NCBI RefSeq assembly: GCF_026262505.1
Contig: NC_067207.1
Location: forward strand, 17,266,082-17,330,081
DNA length: 64,000 bases
Origin: Trichomonas vaginalis G3
Taxonomy: Eukaryota > Parabasalia > Trichomonadida > Trichomonadidae
Reading direction: 5' to 3'
Positions 11,487-22,083 of the stretch are shown here, one piece after another. The notes under the pieces are model-generated. The model was given only the letters and a program-made list of their open reading frames with translations. It ran no database searches and had not been told where the DNA came from. Position numbers and translations under genes: made by a program. Numbering within the stretch: position 1 is the first letter of the stretch; each line of letters starts with the position of its first letter.

Positions 11487-13050
11487 TGTTGCATGCTAAG
11501 TAGTGTCAACGATAGAAATTGAGATCCTATTAATCGTCGAGGAAGTACGATTATTTTTTGGGCGAAAAAGTATCTTAAGATATGATTATTAATATGTTTT
11601 TAAAATAAAAAATTTGAAAGTTAATTTGAGATTCTCATATAATTTTTTGAATGAAAAAAATAAATATAGTCTATATGAGTTTTTGAATAATCACACTTGA
11701 GATATATCTAAAAAATAATTAAAAATAGAGTTTGAGAAGACTTTTCAAGGTGTAATGAAAAGTGTGATATAGAAAATAATTATAGATATTTTAATTTTAT
11801 ATATTGTGCTAAGCATTATATTAAATTTTTAGGAAAAACACTTTTCATAAGTATTCAATATTTGAAAATACGCTCCAAAAAAGAATAGATTCTTTTATAT
11901 TCGCTTATATAAAAGGAGACTCTCTATCAGATGCGAATGCATGAATTCAGCACCTCTGATAGAGAGTTTCCTCTTATATAAGCAAATCTTTTTCATTCGT
12001 TTTTGTTAATATAAAAACATCAAAATCTACCAATATGAGAAATTAAACCCTGCGAGGCACCAGTCTAGAACTGGCACTTCGCAGGGTTGAATTTCTCTTG
12101 ACAAAATACAATAATCAAATGCTCCAAAGTTTTCAAATTTTTATTAGGAATAGGAGCCTACAAAGCACTGATTATATATCAGTGCCTGGTAGGCTCCTAT
12201 TCCTTCTCTAAATGGGAGAAACTTTGTTTGAATAAGATAACATGCGAACAAAGTTTCTCCCATTTAGAGTGGGATTTGGAGGGTGGGAGGTACATAGATA
12301 GACTATGTATCTCTCACCCTCCAATTCCCTCGGGAAAGTTCGAAAACTTTGGTGCAATCAGCAACGATTGCACCAAAGTTTTTGCGTTTAATTGAAGGAA
12401 TTGCTCTTTATGATATATACAGTTACAATGCATATATCATAAGGAGCAATTCCTTCCAGATATCTGGCAAACTTGCTCGCAATGGTTCACAATTGCGAAC
12501 AAGTTTTGTCATTTGTCAAGAGAAATTAAACCCTGCGAGGTGCCAGTTCTAGACTGGTGCCTCGCAGGGTTTAATTTCTCATATTGGTAGCTTTTGATGT
12601 TTTTATATTAACAAAAACGAATGAAAAAGATTTGCTTATATAAGAGGAAACTCTCTATCAGAGGTGCTGAATTCAGGCATTCGCATCTGATAGAGAGTCT
12701 CCTTTTATATAAGCAAATATAAGAGAATCTATTCTTTTTTGGAGCGTATTTTCAAATATTGAATACTTATGAAAAGTGTTTTTTTCTAAAAATCTCAGAA
12801 TATATTTACAATAGTAAAATAAATAAGATATTTAAATTTATTTTTAAATGCTTTTTTTATATGAGATTCTCAAAAGTTATATCAAAAGTCTGTTTTTTCT
12901 AAAATCTAATATCATAATCGATTTCTCATTTTAAGTACATCTTAATTCATTTTATTTTCTATATTTTTTCAATATTTTTGAGGGAATTGTGTTGCTTCCG
13001 CGACGATAGAATTGAGAGGTTTACACATTGACACTACTTAGCATGCAACA
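11487..13050. mobile_element. 1,564-bp hairpin-array element, copy 2
   Basis: Same length, ends and ten-hairpin layout as copy 1 at 4316-5879. Only several single-base substitutions are seen, for example in the second hairpin stem and in the repeat near 11905. The ends are TGTTGCATGC ... GCATGCAACA. It lies in intergenic DNA between a MATE pseudogene and an RRM gene. The two copies 7.2 kb apart are in the same orientation and so similar that transposition or copying was recent. The 67-codon ORF that crosses its middle hairpins is not a gene. Confidence 0.87.
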
Positions 13051-13401
13051 AAATATCATCCAACAACATTAGTTAACTATATTTTTGGATTATATAAAAT
13101 TTTTCTGAATTTTTCATTAAATGTAAATCAGAACTGCCGATATAAACGAATTGAATGAATTCAATGTGAAAATTAAGAACATGCGAGTTGTGTTTTTTTA
13201 GATTACTGATATAAATTAATAAGATTTCGAAGAAGAAAAGAAGTTTTTGTATTGAAAGTGAGTTATGATCTCAAGGAAGCCATGAATCCAGCAATATTAA
13301 TGCGGAGACACACAAGTTATGATTGAAGAGAATTCAATTTTGAATAAAGTGTGATTGAAAATTTTGAGAGATATGGTCTACACTGATTTCATTTCTTTAT
13401 C
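13051..13401. other. Upstream region of the RRM gene
   Basis: About 350 bp, AT-rich, with no ORF. It holds the promoter of the gene that follows, including a good initiator at its end. Confidence 0.6.
13389..13394 (+). promoter_or_regulatory. Initiator (Inr) of the RRM gene
   Basis: TCATTT fits the trichomonad initiator TCA(+1)Y-T/A. The predicted start A is 13391, 11 bases before the ATG, which is the usual very short 5' leader of these organisms. Confidence 0.6.
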
Positions 13402-13872
13402 ATGTCTGATGATAATGCCGCCCCCGCTGAGAACGCACCAGCTGAGAATGCTGCCGCACAAGAGGATAAGACAAAGTGCACAGTTTATGTTGGCAGTCTT
13501 TCTTGGAGCACAAACGAGGACGGATTAAAAGCAGTTTTTGAGAAGTACGGTAACATCACATCCGTTCGTATCCCACGTAACGACCGCGACCAGTCCAAGG
13601 GCTTCGGATTTGTTGAATTCGAGAATGAAGAAGATGCCAAAAAGGCTTGCGAGATGGATGGAACAGAGCTTGAAGGCCGTGCACTCAAGGTTAACATTTC
13701 CCAGCCAAAATCTGAAGGCCGTGGCAGAGATCGCCGCGGAGGTGACCGCCGTGGTGGCGATCGTTACGGTGACCGCCGTGGTGGCGATCGTTATGGTGGA
13801 GATCGCCGTGGTGGTGATCGTTACGGTGGTGACCGTCGTGGAGGCCGCAATGACCGCCATGGTGGTTACTAA
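13402..13872 (+). CDS. Glycine/arginine-rich RRM RNA-binding protein
   Basis: A 156-residue protein. An Ala/Glu-rich N-terminus (1-25) precedes one RNA recognition motif (about 27-102) with RNP2 VYVGSL (28-33) and RNP1 KGFGFVEF (66-73). The tail is a repeated RRGGDRYGG block, an RGG-type low-complexity region that usually adds RNA and protein contacts. The family includes hnRNP-like, poly(A)-binding and nucleolin-like proteins that act in mRNA processing, export or translation; the exact role cannot be told. GC-rich codons, unlike its neighbours, suggest high expression. The repetitive tail is also repeated at DNA level (about 13735-13860). Confidence 0.92.
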   Translation: MSDDNAAPAENAPAENAAAQEDKTKCTVYVGSLSWSTNEDGLKAVFEKYGNITSVRIPRNDRDQSKGFGFVEFENEEDAKKACEMDGTELEGRALKVNISQPKSEGRGRDRRGGDRRGGDRYGDRRGGDRYGGDRRGGDRYGGDRRGGRNDRHGGY

Positions 13873-14609
13873 ATTCATTTTACACCCTCTATTCCCCTCA
13901 AATGGTGTTTCATTTCTAAACTGATACAAATAGATTGTTACAGTTGATATCCGGGTTTTAACAGTGAACGCAGCTATTCGTCGATTCCAAAAAAATTAAT
14001 TTGGGAACAGAGGTATAGCATTAAATGTAAGCTAAGCTGTCGGAATGTTTTTTCTCTAGTTATTTATTGCTTGGCTTGACCAAATAGAATAATTTCACCA
14101 GTCAAGATTCGTAGCAAAAAAAAATTCATTCGAAATTCTAAGTTATATATAATTACTCTTCCCAGGAATTAATATATCAGTATTTAATGATATTGCTATA
14201 TTGGTCTTAGGAATATATTGAAAATATAATATTATTGAGAGAAAATCCTTGAAATTTATGGTATTTAGTTGTAATTGTTCGAAACATTTTGATTTTTGAG
14301 TTAATTTTGTTTGACTTTGGGTTAAAATTTCGAATAATTTTTTTAAATTTCTTTCGAAATCGCGTTTTGTACAAGAAATTTCATTTAATTTTGTAAGCTG
14401 AATTATTTTCTTATAATAATATTGACAACGTTTCATGAATATTTGAGAAGATTTCTAAATTTCCTAAATTAAGCGAAACCAACTGTATGAATACTTATCC
14501 TATCATTACTGTTGTTAACGCGCTAATTTGTTTTGCTATAACTTTAAAAACGGTTCTATTGTTTTCATATAAAAATTTACATACAAAATAAAAATCTGGA
14601 ATGTAACGA
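13873..14609. other. Intergenic DNA between convergent genes
   Basis: No convincing gene. A 97-codon minus-strand ORF (14143-14436) has the composition of random AT-rich DNA and is not called. The first part (13935-14050) is less AT-rich and could hold a small RNA, but I recognise no family. Confidence 0.5.
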
Positions 14610-15662
14610 TCAATGCCTAAGAAGCTTCTCAGCGTGATCAATTGTATTGTTTGCATCGCGAATCTGAGTTTTAATTTGGTCAATTTTTTCTCTTGCGCTT
14701 TCATTTGAAAGATCACGATCAACGACCTCGGTATTTTCTTCATTATCGAAAGATACGTCGAGTTGTAATCCGAAAGGAAACTCCATTTGTGCTAAAATTT
14801 TCTCCATTCCTTCGTTCACTTCAATAATCGATGTTTTGACCTCTTCTGATATATCTTTAAATTTCATTGCACCAAGAATTACTGATTCCAGCTCGCCACA
14901 GCTTGCATTTATCCTAGATCTTACGCGAAAAACTTGGCCAGAAGTAATTGTTTGTTTTGGAAGAGTCACTGAGAAAAATCTGAAAATTCTGTCGATGAAT
15001 CTTTTCGCTGTTTTAAGGTATTCTCCGTCTTCTAAGTTTGGTTGGTATCTTGGCTCACATTGCTTACAAATTCCTGCTCCAATATCTTGTAAGCGGTAAA
15101 CCTCGTCTTGGAGCTTGCGAATTGCGCCGGCTGGAACATCTGTTTTGTAGGAATACGATTTAAACGATTCTAAGGTTGCATTTAAGTCTTCATGGACAGC
15201 AGCAAAGTATTTTGGAATCAATTGGTAAAAATATATCAGGCCATGGTGGAAAACATCATTCATTATATCAATAAAATCCATCCAATTTTCAACAAGAGCA
15301 CGTGCTGCAACTTGCAAAGCAGAGGTTCTCAATGAAGTGCGTCCTCTTGGTGATAGATTCACTCCTTGATAGAATCCATTTGCTAGTTCTGTGAAATGCT
15401 CAAAAGATTTTGTAACTAAAACAAATTGTGTTGCCATTTCTGGCATTGTTTCCGATAAATAGCACTCAACGGAATACTTATGAATAAGCTTCTGCAAATT
15501 CTTGTATGTGTCTTTTAATGGTAAAATAAACGTTGTTGTTGGATGTTCTTTGAGAGTATATGTCATAGTGCCACTAAATCCGCGGGATCTTACAGGTGAA
15601 GATGGAAGAATATCATTAGCAGAATGACGTAAGGGTGATGAAATAGAAAAGGTTGTGTTCAT
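14610..15662 (-). CDS. Predicted alpha-helical protein, unknown function
   Basis: A 350-residue protein I do not recognise. Serine-rich residues 1-30 (SISSPLRHS, LPSSPVRS) look like phosphorylation-prone sequence. The rest is largely predicted helix, and the C-terminal ~50 residues (NESAREKIDQIKTQIRDANN) could form a short coiled coil. No signal peptide, membrane segment or catalytic motif is visible. An AACGAT box lies at 15719-15724, 57 bp upstream of the ATG. The 3' end faces the RRM gene. Confidence 0.75.
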   Translation of the reverse strand: MNTTFSISSPLRHSANDILPSSPVRSRGFSGTMTYTLKEHPTTTFILPLKDTYKNLQKLIHKYSVECYLSETMPEMATQFVLVTKSFEHFTELANGFYQGVNLSPRGRTSLRTSALQVAARALVENWMDFIDIMNDVFHHGLIYFYQLIPKYFAAVHEDLNATLESFKSYSYKTDVPAGAIRKLQDEVYRLQDIGAGICKQCEPRYQPNLEDGEYLKTAKRFIDRIFRFFSVTLPKQTITSGQVFRVRSRINASCGELESVILGAMKFKDISEEVKTSIIEVNEGMEKILAQMEFPFGLQLDVSFDNEENTEVVDRDLSNESAREKIDQIKTQIRDANNTIDHAEKLLRH

Positions 15663-16081
15663 TTTTATTTTTTATTAAAAAGTGACACTCCGTCTCGTTG
15701 CAGTTATTTTTGAGCAATAACGATTTCACAGAATCTAATCAATAAGTATGCAGTAGTTAGGCCTGAATAAAAAATAGATGGCTTAACCTGTTTAGTTTTT
15801 GATTGTCTTACATTCTAACAACTATTGAATTGAAATATCTATCCATATAACATTTTATTGACAAGATGTAAGGAGATAAAGAAAGTCTATCTGAAACATA
15901 ATGTAACTATGAAAATGGTTGATTATACGTAACATTCGAAATTGAATTACGCTAAATATTATTGGTTATGGAGAATTTTTTTGTTATATTTTGATGTGTG
16001 TTGAATGGAAGTTGTCTTACCTGAATATCTCGGGTTTTCGTTTGGGAATATAAATTGAGGGTCAGTCACCAAAATTTAAAA
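15663..16081. other. Divergent promoter region
   Basis: About 420 bp between two divergent genes. It contains AACGAT (15719-15724) near the minus-strand gene and GTCACCAAAA just before the ATG of the plus-strand gene. No ORF. Confidence 0.5.
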
Positions 16082-16981
16082 ATGGTTCTGTTAACTTTCG
16101 TTCACAAAGGCACTGAAACAGAATTAAGCCTTAAAGAAGACGAACCTATTTCTACAGTAGTGTCATTTCTTCGACAAAAATTTAATATAACTGCGGAAAA
16201 CATTTTATTAATATACAAAGGTAGAGAAATTCAACTGCAATCAACACTTAAGTCATTTAATTATATAAGAGGTACACCAATTTACACATTTCCAATCGAT
16301 TTTAGTGTTCATGAAAAAATAACATCTGAATACGATGAAAAACAGATTAAATATGAGCTTGAACTATTAGATTTTGTGTCAAAAGGTATACCATATGATT
16401 TAGCTTCTCAGATTTTACAGCAACAAAATAATTCTACAATTTTAGCCTTAAATGAGCATATTGATCGAAAAATTAATGCCCACAATGATCTGACACCTTT
16501 TGAGCAATGCATTTATAAAGACAAGCAAATTTCGGCATTTTTACCAGAAAATGAAATTAAAAGCTCTTTTATCAACTTAGATTCGGCAACAATTTACCCA
16601 TGTTATCCAAGAAAGCAAGATACTGAAACCGAACAAGAAAAAAGAACCGGATTTCTCTCATCAACTATAAGAGACCTTTATTTTGAACATCCTGAAAAAA
16701 TAGAACGTCTTATTAAAATCCACTGTCCTGACGTATTCCAAAAGTACAAAGAAAACCCTGAACGCGGATTAGCTTTCTTAGGAATGATTAGGTATAACAA
16801 TAAAACAGCACCAATTGAATTCACATACCATTGTAAGCCATCTTATCTTAACGATATAACGGCTGAAGATGACAAAAATTTACAAGAATTTTACAATAAA
16901 GGTTTTGATCCCGAAACTGTGAGAGTGCATTATATTGCTTGCAACAAAAACTTATGGCTATTACGAAAGATGCTGAAGTAG
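16082..16981 (+). CDS. Ubiquitin-like/UBA shuttle protein, RAD23-like
   Basis: A 299-residue protein starting MVLLTFVHKG; the frame is open a little further upstream but only with non-ATG codons. Residues 1-75 look like a ubiquitin-like domain (ILLIYKGREIQL, TLKSFNYIRGTPIYTF). A UBA-like segment follows (DFVSKGIPYDLASQILQ, about 95-125). A middle segment, about 205-245 (RDLYFEHPEKIERLIKI), resembles a Sti1/XPC-binding helix set. A second UBA-like segment is at the C-terminus (NLQEFYNKGFDPETVRVHY). UbL-UBA-XPCB-UBA is the RAD23 order; such proteins carry ubiquitylated cargo to the proteasome and assist nucleotide excision repair. The match is by motif pattern only and the domains are divergent. 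Confidence 0.65.
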   Translation: MVLLTFVHKGTETELSLKEDEPISTVVSFLRQKFNITAENILLIYKGREIQLQSTLKSFNYIRGTPIYTFPIDFSVHEKITSEYDEKQIKYELELLDFVSKGIPYDLASQILQQQNNSTILALNEHIDRKINAHNDLTPFEQCIYKDKQISAFLPENEIKSSFINLDSATIYPCYPRKQDTETEQEKRTGFLSSTIRDLYFEHPEKIERLIKIHCPDVFQKYKENPERGLAFLGMIRYNNKTAPIEFTYHCKPSYLNDITAEDDKNLQEFYNKGFDPETVRVHYIACNKNLWLLRKMLK

Positions 16982-17385
16982 ACCAATATTATTGCAAACA
17001 TCACCAGAAAAAAGAATTTTATTAGATTTTTTTAGTAATTTTCACAATCACTGGACATAACATACTTGAAGTATGATTGTATGCATAAGGACTATTATTT
17101 ACTTTCATAGACTTTGCCCAAATGGTTTAATTTTTTCATTTGATATTATTAGAGTCCACAAAACCAAAACCAATGCCTCCACAACAACTAATCGATTCAG
17201 CTGGATCTATTGTTGAGAGCAAAATATCGTAAACTATAACATTGAAATTTTATATTTTTATTTTTCACGATTTCAATAAAATAAACTTAGATTTTATAAA
17301 GCACTCACTATCTTAATTATATATAGCTACTTTAAACGACTTGAATTTCCTCGCTGTACGTTAGTAAAAAAATACCCTTCGAAAA
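16982..17385. other. Intergenic DNA
   Basis: About 400 bp of AT-rich DNA with no gene seen. It is the upstream region of the CK1-like kinase. Confidence 0.5.
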
Positions 17386-18435
17386 ATGAAGCGATTACAT
17401 CTCAAAGAAGGGGAAATTTTTTGTAATTTTAAAATAAAACGGCTGTGGAGAAGTGGAGGCTTCGCTGATACTTATATTGCTCAAGAATTCGATACTAAAA
17501 AAGATTATATGCTGAAAATTGAAACAGAAAGTGACAATAAGAAGAGTACACTACTAAACGAGCATAGGGTTTACGAAGTTATACAGAAAAAACAACCTGA
17601 AGAATATAGAAAGAGATTTTTAATCGAATATGCATATGATAAAAGAAGTAATGTTCATATATCCGCATTAGAGTTATTAGGAGCTAATTTAGATGATCTT
17701 AAGCGTGTAACTAATGGATATTTAGTTGATATTAACAATACATTACGAATTGCAGTTGAAACACTAAGATGTATAAAAGATTTACATGCTATGGGAATTG
17801 TTCATGGAGATATTAAACCTGGAAATTTCCTAGTTAGACCAAACAGAAGATTCCCTATTGCATTAATTGATTTTGGTTTATCAGAAATAGAAGATGAGGA
17901 TAATGGAAGTTCAAAATACAAAGGAACTCCAAAATATTCTTCATTACCAGTGCTTTCAGGAACAAGACCTAAGAAATGTGATGACATTTACTCTTGGATA
18001 ATATCTATGGTTTATCTTCTCTGCGGTTCTCTTCCATGGTCTCATATCAACAATAAGGATAAGATTAAAGAAATGATGGAGGATGAAGATGGTGAGAAAT
18101 TTAAAAAGTTTGTTCCTCAAGAGCTGATGGAAATATATCAATATGCTTCATCTCTTGCTAATGATGATAGAAATGCTGAAATTGATTATGAAAAAATTGA
18201 AGATCTCCTTGCAAGAAGTATTGTGCGTCATTATGTTCAATGGAAGGATCCATATTTCTGGGAAGATATCAAAGAAGAAGTAATGCTTCGTGTTTCTCCC
18301 ATACTCTTGACAATTAATAGTGGAGATAAACCAATACCGCACCCAGATCCGGATTCAGATTTATATGATAATGAAGTGTCTATAGAGTTAGTATTCGATG
18401 ATTCAAAGAAACGTGGCTGTTGCTATTTAATATAA
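17386..18435 (+). CDS. CK1-like protein kinase with C-terminal CaaX box
   Basis: A 349-residue Ser/Thr kinase of the casein kinase 1 group, divergent. The glycine loop is weak (WRSGGFADTY, 21-30). The ATP lysine is in YMLKIE (Lys44). The catalytic loop is HGDIKPGNFL, with Gly in place of the usual Arg of HRD, as in several CK1/VRK-group kinases. The Mg-binding motif is DFGLS. The CK1 hallmark after DFG is changed to YKGTPKYSSL. After the kinase domain comes a ~60-residue acidic tail ending RGCCYLI. The last four, CYLI, form a CaaX prenylation box with a second Cys available for palmitoylation, so membrane attachment is predicted. Confidence 0.85.
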   Translation: MKRLHLKEGEIFCNFKIKRLWRSGGFADTYIAQEFDTKKDYMLKIETESDNKKSTLLNEHRVYEVIQKKQPEEYRKRFLIEYAYDKRSNVHISALELLGANLDDLKRVTNGYLVDINNTLRIAVETLRCIKDLHAMGIVHGDIKPGNFLVRPNRRFPIALIDFGLSEIEDEDNGSSKYKGTPKYSSLPVLSGTRPKKCDDIYSWIISMVYLLCGSLPWSHINNKDKIKEMMEDEDGEKFKKFVPQELMEIYQYASSLANDDRNAEIDYEKIEDLLARSIVRHYVQWKDPYFWEDIKEEVMLRVSPILLTINSGDKPIPHPDPDSDLYDNEVSIELVFDDSKKRGCCYLI

Positions 18436-18565
18436 TATTCATTATTTTTAATTTCTTATTTATATGTTTTGTAATTAATAAATTGTTATGTATGAGTTTT
18501 AAAAAACATTTGCCATAGATAAATACAAACATTTATTAAAAACATGAAAAAATATATAAGTAAAA

Positions 18566-19345
18566 TTACATATAGCTAGAATTGTAGCGTTGTGATCGCT
18601 TAACCAGTTCAACAGCTTTTGTATGGATGCATTGAAGCTGAGTGTTTTGAAGTTCTTGAAGTTTTCTTTCATTTTCTTCGATTTCTTTTTCGAGACGAAT
18701 TTGCTCTTCCCAAAGAGCTTTGTATTCATCTTCCGAGAAATGAGTTGTTTTCTGTTTGATTTCTTCCATTTTAACAAGATGAGAACCAGATTTTTGTTCA
18801 ATATATGGGTGATCTTTCATAATTTCATTAAGATGTGTAACTTCAGTATTCAACGTGTCTAAATTCTGTCTCTTCTTCTCAATTTGCTTTTTCAATTGTT
18901 TGTTTTCATCTCGAGCCTTGTTTGATGTTGTTAGGAGCTTCTGGTATTCTACTTCTGCATTTGCGAAGTCAAGTTTAGATTTTGATTCGAGGTCAATTAA
19001 AGATTGAGATTTTGCAGAAGTATATGCCATTGAAAGCTCTTCGGCAGCAAATTTACATAAATTTGCATAGGATGAACATGATTTTGATAGTCTTTCTAGT
19101 ACTTCTATTGCAGTGGCATTTTCATTTTCGAGCCATTGATGGATTTCTTCTTTCTCTTGAGCTTCTTTTAAAACCCTAGGAGGAATTCTCTTCTTTAAAG
19201 CAGTCTGTACTTGTCTTGTCGTTGCTTTATATCCATTTATATCCTTAGGAGAAGCTAAAGCACTTGGTTTATATCCTTTTTGGAAAGCAGGAGGTAAAAC
19301 AATATCATTCCTCCTTGGAAACAAGCTTGATGTTGCTCGTTTCAT
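18566..19345 (-). CDS. Coiled-coil protein, unknown function
   Basis: A 259-residue protein with a basic N-terminus (MKRATSSLFPRRND). Long heptad-rich helices cover most of residues 70-245 (for example NKQLKKQIEKKRQNLDTLN and EEQIRLEKEIEENERKL). This is the pattern of a structural or cytoskeletal protein, such as a flagellar or basal-body component, but no family was recognised. Its 3' end faces the 3' end of the kinase gene. No signal peptide or membrane span. Confidence 0.72.
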   Translation of the reverse strand: MKRATSSLFPRRNDIVLPPAFQKGYKPSALASPKDINGYKATTRQVQTALKKRIPPRVLKEAQEKEEIHQWLENENATAIEVLERLSKSCSSYANLCKFAAEELSMAYTSAKSQSLIDLESKSKLDFANAEVEYQKLLTTSNKARDENKQLKKQIEKKRQNLDTLNTEVTHLNEIMKDHPYIEQKSGSHLVKMEEIKQKTTHFSEDEYKALWEEQIRLEKEIEENERKLQELQNTQLQCIHTKAVELVKRSQRYNSSYM

Positions 19346-19668
19346 TGAATAAAATCAGTGCCGTAAAAAAACGAAATTCTTGAAAATCAAAAAGGTGACA
19401 CATGAAAGAATAAAAATGGAAAATCAAGATAATAAATAGATTTAGCATGGTATTTACCCATTCTGTTCATCAAATTCGCTCTAATATTCGTAAATTTCAA
19501 CATCTTTGGTCTGACATGCAATTTGACAATCTGATCGTGCGTAAATAATCAAGCGAGTCGTTTGCATATATAGTGCTTTATTAAGGTACAGACAAGAAAT
19601 GATGAAATTACTAGTACGCAAGAAAATTTAAAGAACAAAATGTTAAAAAATAAGCTGAATATGATCTG
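19346..19668. other. Intergenic DNA
   Basis: About 320 bp with no ORF. GGTGACA occurs near 19394, resembling the GTGACAA repeats upstream of the VHS gene, but it is too short to weigh heavily. Confidence 0.4.
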
Positions 19669-20232
19669 TTATATGACAATCAAGTCGTTGACCTCAATAG
19701 GACCTTGCTGCTGGAATGGGGGGAATACATTCGAAGCAAAATCCAATAAAGAATTGAAATCAAAAGCGTTTGCAGGAACAAAGCCGCTATACGAATAAGA
19801 AGTCTGGGTGACCTGAGGCATCTGAATCTTTTCAAATGTATTTTTCTCAGGCGATTGACGAGGTTCTATTGTAATAGTAAATTTAGGAGATTTGGTTGGT
19901 GATTTGGTCTTCACATTCTGTATTGAATCACGAAAATCAATTAAAGACCTTCCAGTCTGATTGTTCTGAGGTTCAAATTCAGGTGGGTGATAGTTATTTT
20001 TAGGGGGTTCGAAATTCAAAAGATCAATCTGTGGCATGATTATCTGAGCTGAATGTATGGGATTTGTGTTGATTGAGTAGTCTGGAAATGGATCTGCAAT
20101 GTTACTTGCTCTTTCGTTGTTATGGTCTTCGGAAGTGAGTTTTATCCAATCTGACTCGTGAGGATTAACTTCTATGGAGAATCTTCCACATTGCCTAACT
20201 GTTTTTTTCCTAGGCTGAGGTTGGGATAACAT
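19669..20232 (-). CDS. Disordered protein with clathrin-box-like motifs
   Basis: A 187-residue protein rich in Pro, Asn, Gln and Ser, with no globular domain seen. It carries several short acidic-hydrophobic motifs of the clathrin or adaptor-binding kind (IDLLNFE, SLIDF, SLLDF) and SPTKSPK phosphorylation-type sites. This looks like the unstructured part of an endocytic adaptor, but that is inference from short motifs. The start ATG lies just downstream of GCTCAAATTTT on the coding strand. The gene is downstream of a small ORF split by the Maverick. Whether the two belong together is unclear, because a stop closes the frame at about 20479. Confidence 0.6.
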   Translation of the reverse strand: MLSQPQPRKKTVRQCGRFSIEVNPHESDWIKLTSEDHNNERASNIADPFPDYSINTNPIHSAQIIMPQIDLLNFEPPKNNYHPPEFEPQNNQTGRSLIDFRDSIQNVKTKSPTKSPKFTITIEPRQSPEKNTFEKIQMPQVTQTSYSYSGFVPANAFDFNSLLDFASNVFPPFQQQGPIEVNDLIVI

Positions 20233-20478
20233 CTAAAATATTTTTAAAAAATTTGAGCCATAAATAATCGGCAGAAAAAATTTCATTTGAATAAAAGTCG
20301 ATAATATAAATATCACAATTTTGATGAGTAATGACAACCAAACGATTTTAAAAAATGGGAAAATAAAACGAGATTTAATTATAGAACAATTTATCCTTCT
20401 TGATTTTTTTTTTGGAATTTGAATAGTTGGCAAACCGATTATTTTTCTTTCAATTCCATACGATTTGAAATTTTAAAC

Positions 20479-20674
20479 TCAAATTTCAGATTTTATATCA
20501 ATCTTCTTTTGAAATATTAAAATGTCAAATGTACGATTATTTGTAAAATTATTCTTCTCTTTCAAAATATTGGGAACTTTATAAATAATCTTTTTTAATT
20601 TGCTCTCCTTGTTTTTGTTAACAATATTAGGTTTTTTAATCAAAAATGTAAACTTTTCATGAGTATCGTTTTCA
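20479..20674 (-). pseudogene. Far part of a host ORF split by the Maverick
   Basis: Read on the minus strand from the target duplication (20669-20674), the frame that enters the Maverick from the other side (41797-41994) stays open for about 63 more codons, to a TGA near 20479. The predicted peptide is Lys/Asn-rich with no known domain. It may be the remainder of a small host gene. Confidence 0.5.
20669..20674. repeat. Left target-site duplication TTTTCA
   Basis: The six bases abutting the left Maverick end recur at 41792-41797 abutting the right end. Six-base duplications are typical of Maverick/Polinton integration. Confidence 0.88.
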
Positions 20675-21425
20675 AGTAGTAGGATATGACGGGTTTAGTG
20701 ACCTTTTTTGTTACATCTATATATAGACGATGCATTAAAATATGTTTATTTATAAATCATTAAAAAAGTAACATTAATTTTAAAATAATTTATTTTTTTT
20801 ATCTTTTATAAAAGAAGCTATATATAGATGATGTCAGATATTCCGCGATTAATTAAACATTGTTTAAATCCTGAATGGGTTAAACTTCAATTTAAAAATG
20901 AAGATTGTGAATTATTAAATGAATATGAAAGCCAAAATAAGCTAATGAGGTATAAATATAATGATAAAGAATATTTAATTTCATGGAATCAATGGAGTCA
21001 TAATCAAAGACCTCATAAACGAGAAGAAGAAATTGAAAATAATGAAATGGAAATCATTGATGACATTAAAGAGGATGGAATTCCTAAATTTTGTAGAGAA
21101 AAACTTTTAGAACTAAGTTAGGAAGCAATATAAACGTAGAGTATTAAATCCTGAATATCTTAAAACATCAATTTAAAAAGGAAGACTGTGAATTATTAAA
21201 CGCTAATGAATATGAAAATGCTAAATCAAACTGAGATATAAATATATATGGAAGTGATGAAAGGTGTAAAGATAAAGATAAAGTTTATTCAGTTTCATAT
21301 AATAACTGGCACACGTTAGGGATAAGAAAACATTTAGGAGATTATGGGAAATGTTCTGAATTCTTTAAATCTAGTATATACGAGAGAGTAAAAGAAATTA
21401 GAAATAATTATTTTCATGAATAAAA
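20675..21425 (+). repeat. Left terminal inverted repeat of the Maverick
   Basis: Matches the reverse complement of 41041-41791 with few differences. It includes the conserved motif CATCTATATATAGACGATGC and a copy of the right-end gene. Confidence 0.9.
20828..21423 (+). pseudogene. Maverick end gene, left copy (broken)
   Basis: Same family as the genes at 41049-41639 and 61896-62483 (opening MSDIPRLIKHCLNPEW). It lies inside the terminal repeat. Function unknown. It looks broken. Confidence 0.8.
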
Positions 21426-21525
21426 GATTCACTACCATAATGAAATAAAAAAAAATTTTAAAAAATAAACTTTAAAAATTCATGTCTTATATTTTTGAAT
21501 AATTTATTTTTTTAATTCGTAAGAA

Positions 21526-22006
21526 ATGAGTGAATCTAAATTTCGTGACTGTGAATCAATTAATGAATAAACTTCACCAATTCTCACCAGGTTAAACAAG
21601 TAGACGTTTATTTTGATGATTGCGTACAAAGTTTATTTTATAAAGGTAAGTTTAATATTAAACCTATTGCTTTTGCATTTGATGGTAAATTAATCGAAAA
21701 TTCAAAAATTTGGGAATTAATTCCGGATATTTGAATTTATAACAAATATTAAGGATAAATGGTTTAAACAACAAAACACCTCACTAAAGTTCTTTGTAGA
21801 TTAATGATTAAAACTGAGGAAAAAGAATTTAAACGGGTTTAAATATCATCCGTGTAAAATTTTAGAACTTGGTATACGAAAAACTTCAGAAAAAATTAAA
21901 CGATAGACTATCAAAAGATAAAGTTGAAAGAGTATATAAACTCGCTAAAGGTAATGGTAATGGTAATGATGAAGAAGAATTTGATGAGTTCAACATTGAA
22001 CTTTAA
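21526..22006 (+). pseudogene. Maverick second-position gene (broken)
   Basis: Related to the ORF at 62548-62865 in the second element (shared KQVDVYFDD-type and FNIKPIAFAFD segments). Function unknown. It looks broken in several places. Confidence 0.65.
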
Positions 22007-22083
22007 AAAGAACTAATGATTATTTGAATTTATGAAATCAATTATTTGATTCATTCTTTCTTCAATCTCTTCTATTCTTTTTG

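Noticed and set aside
13525-13929. Long overlapping ORFs opposite and beside the RRM gene
   Set aside because: Shadow frames created by the repetitive GC-rich Arg/Gly tail.
13940-14050. Possible tRNA or snRNA downstream of the RRM gene (segment with GTCGATTCC)
   Set aside because: No cloverleaf or A-box could be built, and no known RNA family was recognised.
14143-14436. 97-codon minus-strand ORF
   Set aside because: Composition typical of AT-rich non-coding DNA, no promoter signal, no recognisable domain.
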